NCBI GenBank assembly: GCA_038751365.1
Contig: JBCDGH010000009.1
Coordinates: 1 to 38,388 of the forward strand
From: JBCDGH01 sp038751365
GTDB taxonomy: Bacteria; Patescibacteriota; JACMRA01
DNA: 38,388 nt
Direction of reading: 5' to 3'
The position numbers and the translations under genes are program-made. Below, piece by piece: positions 16,069-24,186 of the stretch. Every line of letters starts with the position of its first letter. Position 1 is the first letter of the stretch. The notes under the pieces were generated by a model. That model did not search any database. It was not told the DNA's origin and worked only from the letters and a program-made list of their open reading frames with translations.

Positions 16069-16881
16069 TTATTTTTTGTTTAAAAACTCCAACTGAATAT
16101 TAGAACTAAGTCCAAAAGTAGGTAAATTGCCTCGAAGACTTATAACTTGCCATCCATCTCTTATTTCTGCTTTGTATAAATTAGCTTGAAAATTTTCTGA
16201 AAAATTGATAATTTTGACTTCGTATAATCCAAATTCTGGTAATAGTTTATTTGTATTTTTAATAGCTACTTGAGTTACTTTATCCTTACTTTCGCAAACT
16301 ACACCTTGAACTAGATAATTATAACCTAAAACACTATTAGCCTTATTAAGTTCACCTTTTTTTATTAGATTTCTTACTAAAGATGAGCTGATAAAATCAC
16401 TACTGTTTTTGATTCTAAACAAAACCTCTAATTCAAAGTTGTTTATAGTTGACAGTTGTTTTAGCATGTCAACATTTCCGAGTCTATGTTTTCCAAAATG
16501 AAAGTCTTCTCCTACAATTAGCTTCTGCAGCTTACAGAGTGATAATAGCGTATCGTGAATAAAAAGCTCAGGAGTGCAATTAAATATATTTTCAAATGGT
16601 AAAAAAACTAAATAATCTGGTTTAAGTTCGGACAACAGATATTTTTTTTCAGCAAGACTGGATAATATAGTAACACCAGTATTAGGGTTTAAAAACTCTG
16701 CGGGATGTTGGTCAAAAGTAATTAAGATACTGTTAAGATTTTTTTGCTTTGCTTGGGAAATAACTCGATTAAGTAGATATCTATGACCTAGATGTACACC
16801 GTCAAAAGTACCAATCGTAACTATTGATCTAGCTGATAATCTCAGTCTTGATAATTCTCTTAGCTGGTCAATAATAACCAT
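16069..16881 (-). CDS. ribF: RibF-type FAD synthetase with degenerate riboflavin kinase domain
   Basis: RibF normally makes FMN from riboflavin and FAD from FMN. The N-terminal adenylyltransferase domain is intact: TIGTFDGVHLGH at about 22-33, ITFDQHP, the VGEDFHFGKHRLGN loop and SSSLVRNLIKKGELNKANSVLG. The C-terminal kinase domain is about 80 residues and lacks the GR-x-LGFPTAN flavin-binding motif; the matching stretch reads VTQVAIKNTN before LPEFGLYEV. It would then make FAD only from supplied FMN, or the kinase is replaced elsewhere. A TTG at 16903-16905 would overlap the upstream gene; the ATG at 16879-16881 is preferred. Confidence 0.82.
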   Translation of the reverse strand: MVIIDQLRELSRLRLSARSIVTIGTFDGVHLGHRYLLNRVISQAKQKNLNSILITFDQHPAEFLNPNTGVTILSSLAEKKYLLSELKPDYLVFLPFENIFNCTPELFIHDTLLSLCKLQKLIVGEDFHFGKHRLGNVDMLKQLSTINNFELEVLFRIKNSSDFISSSLVRNLIKKGELNKANSVLGYNYLVQGVVCESKDKVTQVAIKNTNKLLPEFGLYEVKIINFSENFQANLYKAEIRDGWQVISLRGNLPTFGLSSNIQLEFLNKK

Positions 16882-16889
16882 GATCAAAA

Positions 16890-17471
16890 CTATACCTTTT
16901 CCCAATACCCCCCATCAGAGCTAGTAGGTCCAGCTGGCTCTCCGGATAAACAGACTTCACAAACAGGAAAAATGTCTCCAGCATTAAAGCTGCCAATATA
17001 ACCACAATCAATACACAGATAGTCTCCATCTTCGGGTACTATTTGACCCCATTTGTACATATTTTGATCATTTGGTTCTGGATTTGCATAATTATCAGCA
17101 AAATCAGAAATTACCTTTATCCAATCATATTCATGTTCAGGAGCGTCTTTATGAACTAGGTACTTTAAATTATCCCCATCCAATTTAAACAGAATCAAGT
17201 TTTCACCTTTTTTATTCTGCACCTCAGACGCCATATTTAACAATTCTTGATTAGAATCTAAAATGAAATCTATTGATTCTGAACTGCCCTCAGTAGTTAG
17301 AAAAATTACTTTTACTTTTTTTTGCCCTAGCTCTGTCTTTTTGGAGTCCAATAGAGATTGTGTTTTGTTAGCAAAATCAGTCCCTGGGTCTACTGTAAAA
17401 ACTGCTAGAACTTCCTCACTTAAATCTTTTAGATTAAAAGCGGTCTGGTCGGATAGGTAAGATAAAGTCAT
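16890..17471 (-). CDS. Protein with C-terminal rubrerythrin-like zinc ribbon, 193 aa
   Basis: The first 120 residues form an alpha/beta domain I do not recognise, containing a strand KVKVIFLTTEG and an acidic helical region. The C-terminus has YLCIDCGYIGSF and FPVCEVCLSG, two CxxC pairs about 14 residues apart, the pattern of rubrerythrin and rubredoxin-type metal sites. It probably binds zinc or iron. Just upstream of ribF with overlapping start options, so co-transcribed; a link to flavin or redox metabolism is only an inference. A TTGACA is present about 45 bases upstream of the ATG. Confidence 0.6.
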   Translation of the reverse strand: MTLSYLSDQTAFNLKDLSEEVLAVFTVDPGTDFANKTQSLLDSKKTELGQKKVKVIFLTTEGSSESIDFILDSNQELLNMASEVQNKKGENLILFKLDGDNLKYLVHKDAPEHEYDWIKVISDFADNYANPEPNDQNMYKWGQIVPEDGDYLCIDCGYIGSFNAGDIFPVCEVCLSGEPAGPTSSDGGYWEKV

Positions 17472-17567
17472 GAATCAAAAAATTACTATAGTAAGAATTC
17501 ATTTAAGTATATTGGTTTTGTCAATCATTGTAAATACCTAGCAAATCTATGTGATTAAGTAGCTAGT

Positions 17568-18632
17568 TTAGGGTCTAAGCAATCTCTTTACCTTTAGAAG
17601 ATTACTGATTATGTTATAGCTCAAAGGCTCTAGAACAATGTCAATTGGACCAGCAAACTTTCTAATATCACCTCTGTAACCTTTTTTAAAATTGCTATAA
17701 CCATAACCTTCGTCATATTTACCAAGATCGTAAAAGCTAAGTTTTTCTTGCAAAACAATTTTTAAAGCAGCTAAGTGTACTAGATATTGACCGTAGTATT
17801 TGAAAGATTGAGGCGTATTACCACCATGCAGATAAGTCAGAGTTCGCTCGCTAACCCATCCCATCCAGACCGCCTGAGGTACACCCTCTGAATCAGACAC
17901 AACGATAATTCGACTATTTTTTTCTGCCAAAAGCTTCTCTAGATTAGATTTGGCATGAGTAAAAAACCTTTGTCTGTAGCTAGTACTTTGATAGACTGAC
18001 CAGAAAGATTCAAAATTGCTTTGGTCTTTCTCGGTAGAGACTACCCACCCCTGTTTCAAACTTTTTTTGGTGTATCTGCGAATATTTTCGTTAGTAGTAA
18101 GCCAAAAACTTCTAGATAACCGAAAAAACTCTTCTAGACTTAGTTGAGAATTGTCTATCGTTGTTTTTAGCTCATGCTCATTTAGTTGAGGCTCTATGAC
18201 CATCGCTGACAGATACTGCAAAACCTTTGGAGACTTTCTAATACCTGTATTTTGTAAAATTCTTGAAAGGTCCTTAAGCAAGCTTTGATCATCAATATAA
18301 TTGAGTAACGAGCTAAGATTATCATCAAAATCACATTTTATAAAAGCAACTTGGCTTAGCTTGGCTTTAGCTACTACTTGGCTTAGCAACTTATACAAAC
18401 CCATCTTCAAGTCTTCAGAATCAGAAAAGCCTTGAATAGCTGGCATTTTTGGTATATACCAAAATTTTGCTCCTAATTGCCAAGGGTATTCATAGGCTAT
18501 GCAATACAATTTTTTACTCGGTGTAAATTCAGCTGTAAACTCATAAAAAGTATGCCTATGAGGATTAGCTTTTTGCCAATAATCTGCCCATTCTTTGGTC
18601 TGTAAAAAGTACTCTGGATACTTAGAAAACAT
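17568..18632 (-). CDS. FemAB-family peptidoglycan bridge aminoacyltransferase
   Basis: 354 residues with the double GNAT fold of FemX/FemAB proteins, which use aminoacyl-tRNA to add the first bridge residues to lipid II. Diagnostic parts are the N-terminal FLQTKEWADYWQ, the strand AKFWYIPKMP, the helix region NIRRYTKKSLKQGW, and the C-terminal LSFYDLGKYDEGYGYSNFKKGYRG followed by a GPIDIVLEP end. Length and motif order are normal. It is divergent from gatB with 54 bases between. The amino acid added cannot be told. Confidence 0.88.
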   Translation of the reverse strand: MFSKYPEYFLQTKEWADYWQKANPHRHTFYEFTAEFTPSKKLYCIAYEYPWQLGAKFWYIPKMPAIQGFSDSEDLKMGLYKLLSQVVAKAKLSQVAFIKCDFDDNLSSLLNYIDDQSLLKDLSRILQNTGIRKSPKVLQYLSAMVIEPQLNEHELKTTIDNSQLSLEEFFRLSRSFWLTTNENIRRYTKKSLKQGWVVSTEKDQSNFESFWSVYQSTSYRQRFFTHAKSNLEKLLAEKNSRIIVVSDSEGVPQAVWMGWVSERTLTYLHGGNTPQSFKYYGQYLVHLAALKIVLQEKLSFYDLGKYDEGYGYSNFKKGYRGDIRKFAGPIDIVLEPLSYNIISNLLKVKRLLRP

Positions 18633-18686
18633 ACCAGATTTACTTGACTAGTAATCGTTTTTTGTAAAGAATCTGATATTAATCAT

Positions 18687-20147
18687 ATGGCTTTTTATCC
18701 AATAATCGGCATTGAGACTCATGTCCAGTTAAATACAAAAACTAAACTTTTCTGTTCCTGTGCAAATGAATTTACTCCTGACGAGCCAAACAAAAATATT
18801 TGTCCATTCTGTACTGGGCAGCCTGGTGCCTTACCTACTCTGAACAAAGAGGCTGTTAAAAAAGCTATAAAATTGGGAATTGCTGTAAATGGAACTATTC
18901 CTAAGAAAACACGTTGGGATAGAAAAAACTATTTTTATCCTGACTCTCCAGCTGGTTATCAGATAAGTCAGTACGATAATCCAATCATTGAAGGAGGGCA
19001 GTTAGACTTTTATATTGAGGATAAGACCAACGGACAATTTAGCCCTTATAGCGTTAAGCTGACTAGAGCCCACTTAGAAGGTGATGCTGGCAAACTAATG
19101 CATTCAGGTAATAAAACTTTTGTAGACTTTAATAGATCGGGAGTACCGCTGATTGAAATAGTAACTGAACCAGAAATGCACAATAGTTCGCAAGCAATGG
19201 CTTACATTTCAGAACTACAATTACTAGTTCGCAGAATTGGTATCTCGGATGCAGACATGGAGAAAGGTCAAATGCGTTTTGACTGTAATATATCTTTACA
19301 AACGGAAGCTGAGAATGCCACTGGTCAACTACCTAGCTATAAAGTGGAAATAAAAAATGTAAACTCAGTCAGAGCCATGGGTAGAGCTGTGGAGTTCGAG
19401 ATTCAGAGGCAAACCGCTATCCTTCAATCTGGGTCGAAACCTGAGCAAGAAACTCGCGGCTGGAGAGACGACCTTAATCAATCAGAAATTCAAAGAAGTA
19501 AAGAAGAGGCTATGGACTATAGATACTTCCCTGAGCCTGATTTGAGAATCTTAGAAATTACCGAGTCAGATATAGATAAACTCAGAGATTTACCAGAGCT
19601 ACCCAACGCACAAAGACAAAGGTATTTAGACCTAGGACTCAGTACTCAAACAGCTAACACCTTTGTGAGTCAGAGCCAAGCAGGTCAATTTTTCGACTCT
19701 ACTCTAAATAACAGTAAACTAGGAGTTGAAGGGATTAAGATATGTTCTAATATCATCACAGTCAACCTACTTGGATATACTCAAAGGTTAGAAAAACCAA
19801 TTGATCAGATTATATCTACACACAAACTAATCGAAATAACCGAGCTGGTGCTAGCTAAGAAGATCAATAATAAAGGGTTAACTAAGTTGATTGAACTAAT
19901 TAACGATTCTCCTGAAGCCTCAGTAAGTGAGTTAGTAGAAGCTAACGGACTAAAACAAGTAAGCGATGATAATGTGCTGACAGTTTTCGCTGAGCAAGTA
20001 CTGGAAAATAACCCTGAACAAGTAGCTCAATACAAATCTGGAAAGTTACAAATTCTAGACTATTTGGTAGGTCAATGTATGAGAGAATCTAAAGGAAAAG
20101 GTAACCCCCAGAAGTTTAGAGAAATCTTACAAGAAAAATTAAGATAG
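18687..20147 (+). CDS. gatB: Asp-tRNA(Asn)/Glu-tRNA(Gln) amidotransferase subunit B
   Basis: GatB phosphorylates mischarged Glu-tRNA(Gln) or Asp-tRNA(Asn) and transfers ammonia from GatA. The sequence is full length (486 residues). The start IIGIETHVQL is the family signature, followed by a zinc site (FCSCANEF and ICPFCTGQPG), the KKTRWDRKNYFYPDSPAGYQISQ segment, DFNRSGVPLIEIVTEPE and the MRFDCNIS strand. The C-terminal helical and YqeY domains end with MRESKGKGNPQ. gatA and gatC are not adjacent. A terminator follows. Confidence 0.97.
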   Translation: MAFYPIIGIETHVQLNTKTKLFCSCANEFTPDEPNKNICPFCTGQPGALPTLNKEAVKKAIKLGIAVNGTIPKKTRWDRKNYFYPDSPAGYQISQYDNPIIEGGQLDFYIEDKTNGQFSPYSVKLTRAHLEGDAGKLMHSGNKTFVDFNRSGVPLIEIVTEPEMHNSSQAMAYISELQLLVRRIGISDADMEKGQMRFDCNISLQTEAENATGQLPSYKVEIKNVNSVRAMGRAVEFEIQRQTAILQSGSKPEQETRGWRDDLNQSEIQRSKEEAMDYRYFPEPDLRILEITESDIDKLRDLPELPNAQRQRYLDLGLSTQTANTFVSQSQAGQFFDSTLNNSKLGVEGIKICSNIITVNLLGYTQRLEKPIDQIISTHKLIEITELVLAKKINNKGLTKLIELINDSPEASVSELVEANGLKQVSDDNVLTVFAEQVLENNPEQVAQYKSGKLQILDYLVGQCMRESKGKGNPQKFREILQEKLR

Positions 20148-20170
20148 TCTTTTCAAGCAAACAAATCACC

Positions 20171-20191
20171 CACTTTTAAAGTGAGTTTTTT
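20171..20191 (+). terminator. Short hairpin terminator after gatB
   Basis: CACTT-TTA-AAGTG (20171-20183), then a GAG and six T. The stem is short (5 base pairs), so it is probably only moderately efficient. Confidence 0.5.
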
Positions 20192-20234
20192 GGAATTAGA
20201 GACCAGCGTAGGAGCGTAGTCTCATAAACGTAGT

Positions 20235-20573
20235 TTAGTAGGTTACACCTAACTCTTCCCTGAGCTTCTCTAGCTCAGACTGGCTAAGTACTGATTCGTC
20301 TTGTAAATCTATTCTAAATAAAGCTCTAACATTATTTTTTCTTATTATCACTTTCCCTCTCCTGCGACCAACAAGCTCAGGATATTCTATATTACCCCTA
20401 CTCGCACTAATTATTAAATCATTTATCAAAACACTACACCTAAAGTTAAGAGTCTTACCACAAACAGAACTATCTACTTTAGGTAAATCTGAAGTCTTAT
20501 CCTTATTAACATCAAAGCAAAAAATACTAACAACTAAACATAAAATAACTGTAGCAGAACGATTATAATTCAT
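20235..20573 (-). CDS. Small secreted protein, hypothetical
   Basis: With the ATG at 20571-20573 the product is 112 residues, starting with a signal peptide (MNYNRS, then a hydrophobic core ATVILCLVVSIFCF). The mature part is short and basic, with two cysteines about six residues apart (VCGKTLNFRC), an RRRGKVIIRK strand and an ALFRIDL strand, then a helical acidic end. An upstream ATG at 20609 would hide the signal peptide behind 12 polar residues and lies at or before the expected transcript start from TTGACA (about 20628), so it is less likely. Not recognised. Confidence 0.55.
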   Translation of the reverse strand: MNYNRSATVILCLVVSIFCFDVNKDKTSDLPKVDSSVCGKTLNFRCSVLINDLIISASRGNIEYPELVGRRRGKVIIRKNNVRALFRIDLQDESVLSQSELEKLREELGVTY

Positions 20574-20671
20574 TTTACCCTGAATTCTAAACTCATCTAA
20601 ATCTATCATATAATAACTGTCATGTCAAAATATATATTTCGAGATATAATAGAGGTTATAAGTAAAGCAAC

Positions 20672-20701
20672 TTGACCTTATTTCGTATAAAGTAATATAT
20701 C
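20672..20701 (+). promoter_or_regulatory. Promoter of the Xer-type recombinase gene
   Basis: TTGACC (20672-20677), 18-base spacer, TATATC (20696-20701), six bases before the ATG at 20708. The spacer carries ATTTCGTATAA (20680-20690), similar to one arm of dif sites. Confidence 0.45.
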
Positions 20702-20707
20702 TAGAGC

Positions 20708-21778
20708 ATGCCTTTTAGTCGTGACATGGAAGATTTTCTACTTTATTGTGAGCTTACTAAGCAATACTCTTTGAATACTGTTCGCAACTACCGTAATACT
20801 CTAGAAAGGTTTAAAGACTTTCTGAATTACAAGAGGATTGAACGTACCCAAGATATAGACATAGATATTATCAACAACTATCGCCAACACCTCAACCGAC
20901 TAACCACTATACGTAAACAGAAAATGAGTCTCAAAGCACAGGCTTATCAGATAGTAGTCATTCGTAGCTTCCTAAAATTCATGGTAAAACACGGAGCCAT
21001 GGTACTAAGCCCAGATAAATTAGAACTACCCAAAGTCAGAATGCAAAGAATTGAATATCTAACTGAGCCTGAAGTACAAAAGCTAATTTCTGCTATTCTA
21101 AACGATACCAACAAAATACCTGAGGTTCAAAAAAAACGAAATCAAGCCATAATTCTTACAATGTTTGGCTCAGGTCTGCGCTTATCTGAAATGCTATCTT
21201 TACGCAAAGCTGAAGCAGGTGGAGTAGAGTTACCATTAGATCACGAGCAAATAGAACAAGAAAAGTTCGACAATCTGGAAGCTAATGAGTTTATTAACAA
21301 AACTGAGGTAGATGCTGCTGAGAATGAAGACGATACAGAAGCACAACCCCTTTTGGTAAAAGGTAAGGGTAGTAAGTATCGTACTACATATTTAGCACCA
21401 GCAGCTAAAGAAGCTATTAAAGAATATTTAGAGCTTAGAGGACAGGATGAAAATCCTTACCTATTCATTTCTTTTAGTAAAAACAGACCTAAAGACCCCA
21501 AAGATTGGAAACCACTCACTCCTAGAATGGTACAAATGGTGCTACAGCAATACGCCAGAAGACTGGGAATATACAAACATATCACACCTCATACTTTAAG
21601 ACATAGTTTTGCTACCAAAATTTTAGCTGAGGGTGGAGACCTCAGATCCGTACAAACCTTACTAGGTCACTCGAACTTAGCTACTACCCAAATCTACACC
21701 CATATAACTAATTTACAAATCCGAGACCTACACAGTAAAGTCTTTGGTAGAAATGATAAAGATAAACCTGAGCCATAG
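20708..21778 (+). CDS. Tyrosine recombinase of the XerC/XerD type
   Basis: 356 residues. The N-terminal SAM-like domain starts DMEDFLLYCELTKQYSLNTVRNY. The catalytic domain has Arg158 in GSGLRLSEM, a lysine in the KGKGSKYR turn, His295 and Arg298 in HTLRHSF, His321 in LLGHSNL and nucleophile Tyr330 in IYTH. It probably resolves chromosome dimers at dif. It is longer than typical Xer proteins (about 300) because of an acidic insert of roughly 45 residues between the first arginine and the lysine turn, rich in Glu, Asp and Asn. XerC and XerD cannot be told apart here; CPR genomes may use a single one. Confidence 0.9.
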   Translation: MPFSRDMEDFLLYCELTKQYSLNTVRNYRNTLERFKDFLNYKRIERTQDIDIDIINNYRQHLNRLTTIRKQKMSLKAQAYQIVVIRSFLKFMVKHGAMVLSPDKLELPKVRMQRIEYLTEPEVQKLISAILNDTNKIPEVQKKRNQAIILTMFGSGLRLSEMLSLRKAEAGGVELPLDHEQIEQEKFDNLEANEFINKTEVDAAENEDDTEAQPLLVKGKGSKYRTTYLAPAAKEAIKEYLELRGQDENPYLFISFSKNRPKDPKDWKPLTPRMVQMVLQQYARRLGIYKHITPHTLRHSFATKILAEGGDLRSVQTLLGHSNLATTQIYTHITNLQIRDLHSKVFGRNDKDKPEP

Positions 21779-21785
21779 TTCTTGC

Positions 21786-21814
21786 TTGTCATTATCTTAC
21801 AATAATAGTACAAT
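21786..21814 (+). promoter_or_regulatory. Promoter of the pyruvate kinase gene
   Basis: TTGTCA (21786-21791), 17 bases, TACAAT (21809-21814). The ATG at 21833 leaves a leader of about 11-12 bases. Confidence 0.65.
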
Positions 21815-21832
21815 CGCAACATAGAGTTATTT

Positions 21833-23236
21833 ATGTATCGACACACCAAAATTATCTGCACAATAGGACCGAATACTTGCGAGCCAAAAAATTTACTAGA
21901 TTTAGCTATTGGCGGAATGAATATTGCTAGATTAAATATGTCTCACGGATCTCACCAGTGGCACGCTGAAGCCATTTCTAGGATTAAAGAATTAAATAAA
22001 AAAGATAATTTTAACATAGGTATAATGATCGATACCAAAGGTCCGGAAATACGCACTGGAGATCTAAAACAACCTTTGGAAGTCACGATTGGAGACCAAA
22101 TCATACTAACCATCGATAGGAAACTAGAGAAAGAGGTAAACACTATAGAAGTCAATTATGATGGGTTTATTGAAGACGTTGAAGTTGATGATTTAGTTTT
22201 GATTGATAGCGGGATAATCACTCTTAAAGTAGTTAGCAAGACCAAAACTACTGTATCTTTAGCAGTCCTAGACGACGGGGTAATTACTTCTAGAAGACAT
22301 CTAAACATAAAAAGTAAAAGTGCTAATCTTCCTGCTATTACAGATAAGGACTGGCTTGATATTGACTTTGCAATCACCCAAGAGGCTGACTTTATAGCTC
22401 TATCATTTACTAATAATGGACAGGTAGTATCTGAATTAAAAAAATATCTTCAACAAAACAAGTCAGAGATTAAAGTCGTATCTAAGGTAGAAAGTACCGA
22501 TGCTGTAAAAAATCTGGAGTCAATTATAGATCATTCAGACGGAATTATGGTAGCTAGAGGTGATCTAGGAGCCGAGTTACCAATTGAAGATGTACCAATA
22601 ATCCAAAAGCAGATCGTAAAACTATGCCGCAAAGCAGGAAAGCCGGTTATTGTAGCTACTCAGTTGCTGGAGTCAATGATGCACAACCCTACCCCAACTA
22701 GAGCTGAGGTTACTGATGTATTTTGTGCAGTCAATCAAAGGGCTGATGCAATTATGATGTCTGGCGAAACAGCTAATGGTAAATACCCGCTCAAAGCTTT
22801 AGCTGTAATGTCAAAGGTAGCTTATAGAGCCGAGCAAACTTTTAAAGAAGATAAAAGAATTTTAGTGGATAATTCAGAAGAACCCAAAAATGAAATTTGC
22901 CTTGGAGCTTCTATCATAGCTAATAATATAGAGGCTAAGGCTATAATAGTGTTTACCAAAAAAGGTATTACGGCTAGTCTTGTAGCTCAGTGCAGACCTA
23001 ATTGCCCAATTTTTGCTTTCACTGATTCAAACGAGGTCAAAAAACAACTTTCTCTGTACTGGGGAATTACTGCATTCGAAATACAGCTAGGTGAACCTGA
23101 GAGCACAATTACACAAACTATAGAACTGCTAAAGAATAAAAATATTTTAAAAGTCGGTGAGTCCGTGGTTTTAGTTTCAGATATAATCGTAAGCGAAGAA
23201 TTAGTTGACACTGTTCAAGTAAGAGAAGTAAAGTAG
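21833..23236 (+). CDS. pyk: Pyruvate kinase
   Basis: Converts phosphoenolpyruvate and ADP to pyruvate and ATP, the last step of glycolysis. 467 residues, normal. Starts TKIICTIGPNT with ARLNMSHG following, then MIDTKGPEIRTG, the KVES loop, the IMVARGDLGAELP signature with metal ligands, VIVATQLLESM and MMSGETANGKYP. The B domain and the C-terminal domain are present. In a CPR cell this is probably one of few routes to ATP. Transcribed alone from its own promoter. Confidence 0.96.
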   Translation: MYRHTKIICTIGPNTCEPKNLLDLAIGGMNIARLNMSHGSHQWHAEAISRIKELNKKDNFNIGIMIDTKGPEIRTGDLKQPLEVTIGDQIILTIDRKLEKEVNTIEVNYDGFIEDVEVDDLVLIDSGIITLKVVSKTKTTVSLAVLDDGVITSRRHLNIKSKSANLPAITDKDWLDIDFAITQEADFIALSFTNNGQVVSELKKYLQQNKSEIKVVSKVESTDAVKNLESIIDHSDGIMVARGDLGAELPIEDVPIIQKQIVKLCRKAGKPVIVATQLLESMMHNPTPTRAEVTDVFCAVNQRADAIMMSGETANGKYPLKALAVMSKVAYRAEQTFKEDKRILVDNSEEPKNEICLGASIIANNIEAKAIIVFTKKGITASLVAQCRPNCPIFAFTDSNEVKKQLSLYWGITAFEIQLGEPESTITQTIELLKNKNILKVGESVVLVSDIIVSEELVDTVQVREVK

Positions 23237-23345
23237 CTAAAAATTCAACAAAAAAGACATCTCAAAGTAGAAAAAGGTTTCTAAACTTCAAAATGCCTTA
23301 TATAATTGATCGACTTACCAAGGGTAAGGATCCAAGTGGATTTGG

Positions 23346-23939
23346 TCAGTAGCGACCATATGTTGATTGTTTTTGGATTATTTGATTTTCTGACCGGCGT
23401 ATTCGATTATGTGTCGGAACGATGTTATTGCAGTTATTCAATTGTCTGTAACTACCTGCACGATGGTCATATTGCAATCTAGGAATGCAGCCAAAATAAG
23501 GTGTGCTATAATTCACATTTGTAGAGTTAACTTTTCTCATTGGCACGTATCTTGGTTTAATTTGATACGATGGTCTTCTAATTCTTGGCTGATTGTAGCC
23601 ATTATAAAATCTTCTATTTCTTTGTAGTCTGTAATAATTAAGCCTCGATGATCTACTGTAAGAATTTACCACCCTATCTTCAGCAACTTTCCTGTGTTTA
23701 GAAGTGATATTAGTCACAACTGGATCTTTTGGTTGAACCCATTTTTTTTCAATTTGAACTTTGTTGCTTCTTGAATTATAACGCACCACTGGCTTTCTAT
23801 AAGCTCTACGCTGCGGTACTGAGTTATAGTTTGCAGTATAGTGGTGCGCTTGAGCTTCTTGCGGTTCTACGGTAGCTGCTACTGTAGTAGCAACTGTTGC
23901 AGTAAAAACCGCTGTTAACATTTGTTTCCAAAAACCCAT
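23346..23939 (-). CDS. Secreted, strongly basic Arg/Tyr/Asn-rich protein, 197 aa
   Basis: A classical signal peptide of about 31 residues ends EPQEAQA before HHYTANY. The mature protein is highly basic and rich in Arg, Tyr, Asn, Ser and Gln with almost no acidic residues and only two cysteines near the C-terminus, so it is likely disordered and binds a polyanion (teichoic-like polymer, DNA, host surface). The start is fixed by an excellent ribosome binding site, AGAGGAAAAA, directly before the ATG. It has the longest leader in the window (about 180 bases). Not recognised as a family; the composition is directly visible, the role is inferred. Confidence 0.7.
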   Translation of the reverse strand: MGFWKQMLTAVFTATVATTVAATVEPQEAQAHHYTANYNSVPQRRAYRKPVVRYNSRSNKVQIEKKWVQPKDPVVTNITSKHRKVAEDRVVNSYSRSSRLNYYRLQRNRRFYNGYNQPRIRRPSYQIKPRYVPMRKVNSTNVNYSTPYFGCIPRLQYDHRAGSYRQLNNCNNIVPTHNRIRRSENQIIQKQSTYGRY

Positions 23940-24118
23940 TTTTTTCCTCTTTTTATGGTGTACTACTGATTTATCCGAATAATTTACTTTTGTATCTACT
24001 ATTTATAGAGTCTCTCTTTATGGGAGAAGCTGATCATGTATCGATCAGAATGAACTCGCAGAGTAAATTACAATTTTAATCGTTAAACTAGGTTATAAAT
24101 TATTGAAATCTTTAACCT
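23940..24118 (-). promoter_or_regulatory. Long structured 5' leader of the basic secreted protein
   Basis: Transcript from the promoter at 24125-24153 would carry about 180 untranslated bases ending in a strong Shine-Dalgarno site. It contains an inverted repeat CTGATC (24030-24035) / GATCAG (24043-24048) and several A/U-rich stretches. A riboregulatory leader is possible; no known riboswitch class is recognised. Confidence 0.45.
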
Positions 24119-24124
24119 TCAAAC

Positions 24125-24153
24125 AGTATAACACAAAAATAACCTTATGTCAA
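24125..24153 (-). promoter_or_regulatory. Strong promoter of the basic secreted protein gene
   Basis: Minus strand TTGACA (24148-24153), exactly 17 bases, TATACT (24125-24130). Lies between the MBL gene end (24187) and the leader. Confidence 0.72.
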
Positions 24154-24186
24154 AATATTTTTCTCGAGATAGTTTTTAGCTTATCT

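Noticed and set aside
20199..20223. GAGAC/GTCTC inverted repeat between gatB and the next gene
   Set aside because: Stem of five with a long loop and no T run on either strand; not enough to call a terminator.
1514..20573. Possible homology between the broken secreted protein at 1514 and the secreted protein at 20235
   Set aside because: Both are small exported proteins with an FR(V/I) strand near the end, but no stretch aligns well enough by eye to claim a family.
23293..23352. 19-codon ORF (MPYIIDRLTKGKDPSGFGQ) after pyk
   Set aside because: Too short, no ribosome binding site, and it overlaps the end of the convergent gene. Two small hairpins here (for example CTTACC/GGTAAG, 23314-23328) lack a T run.
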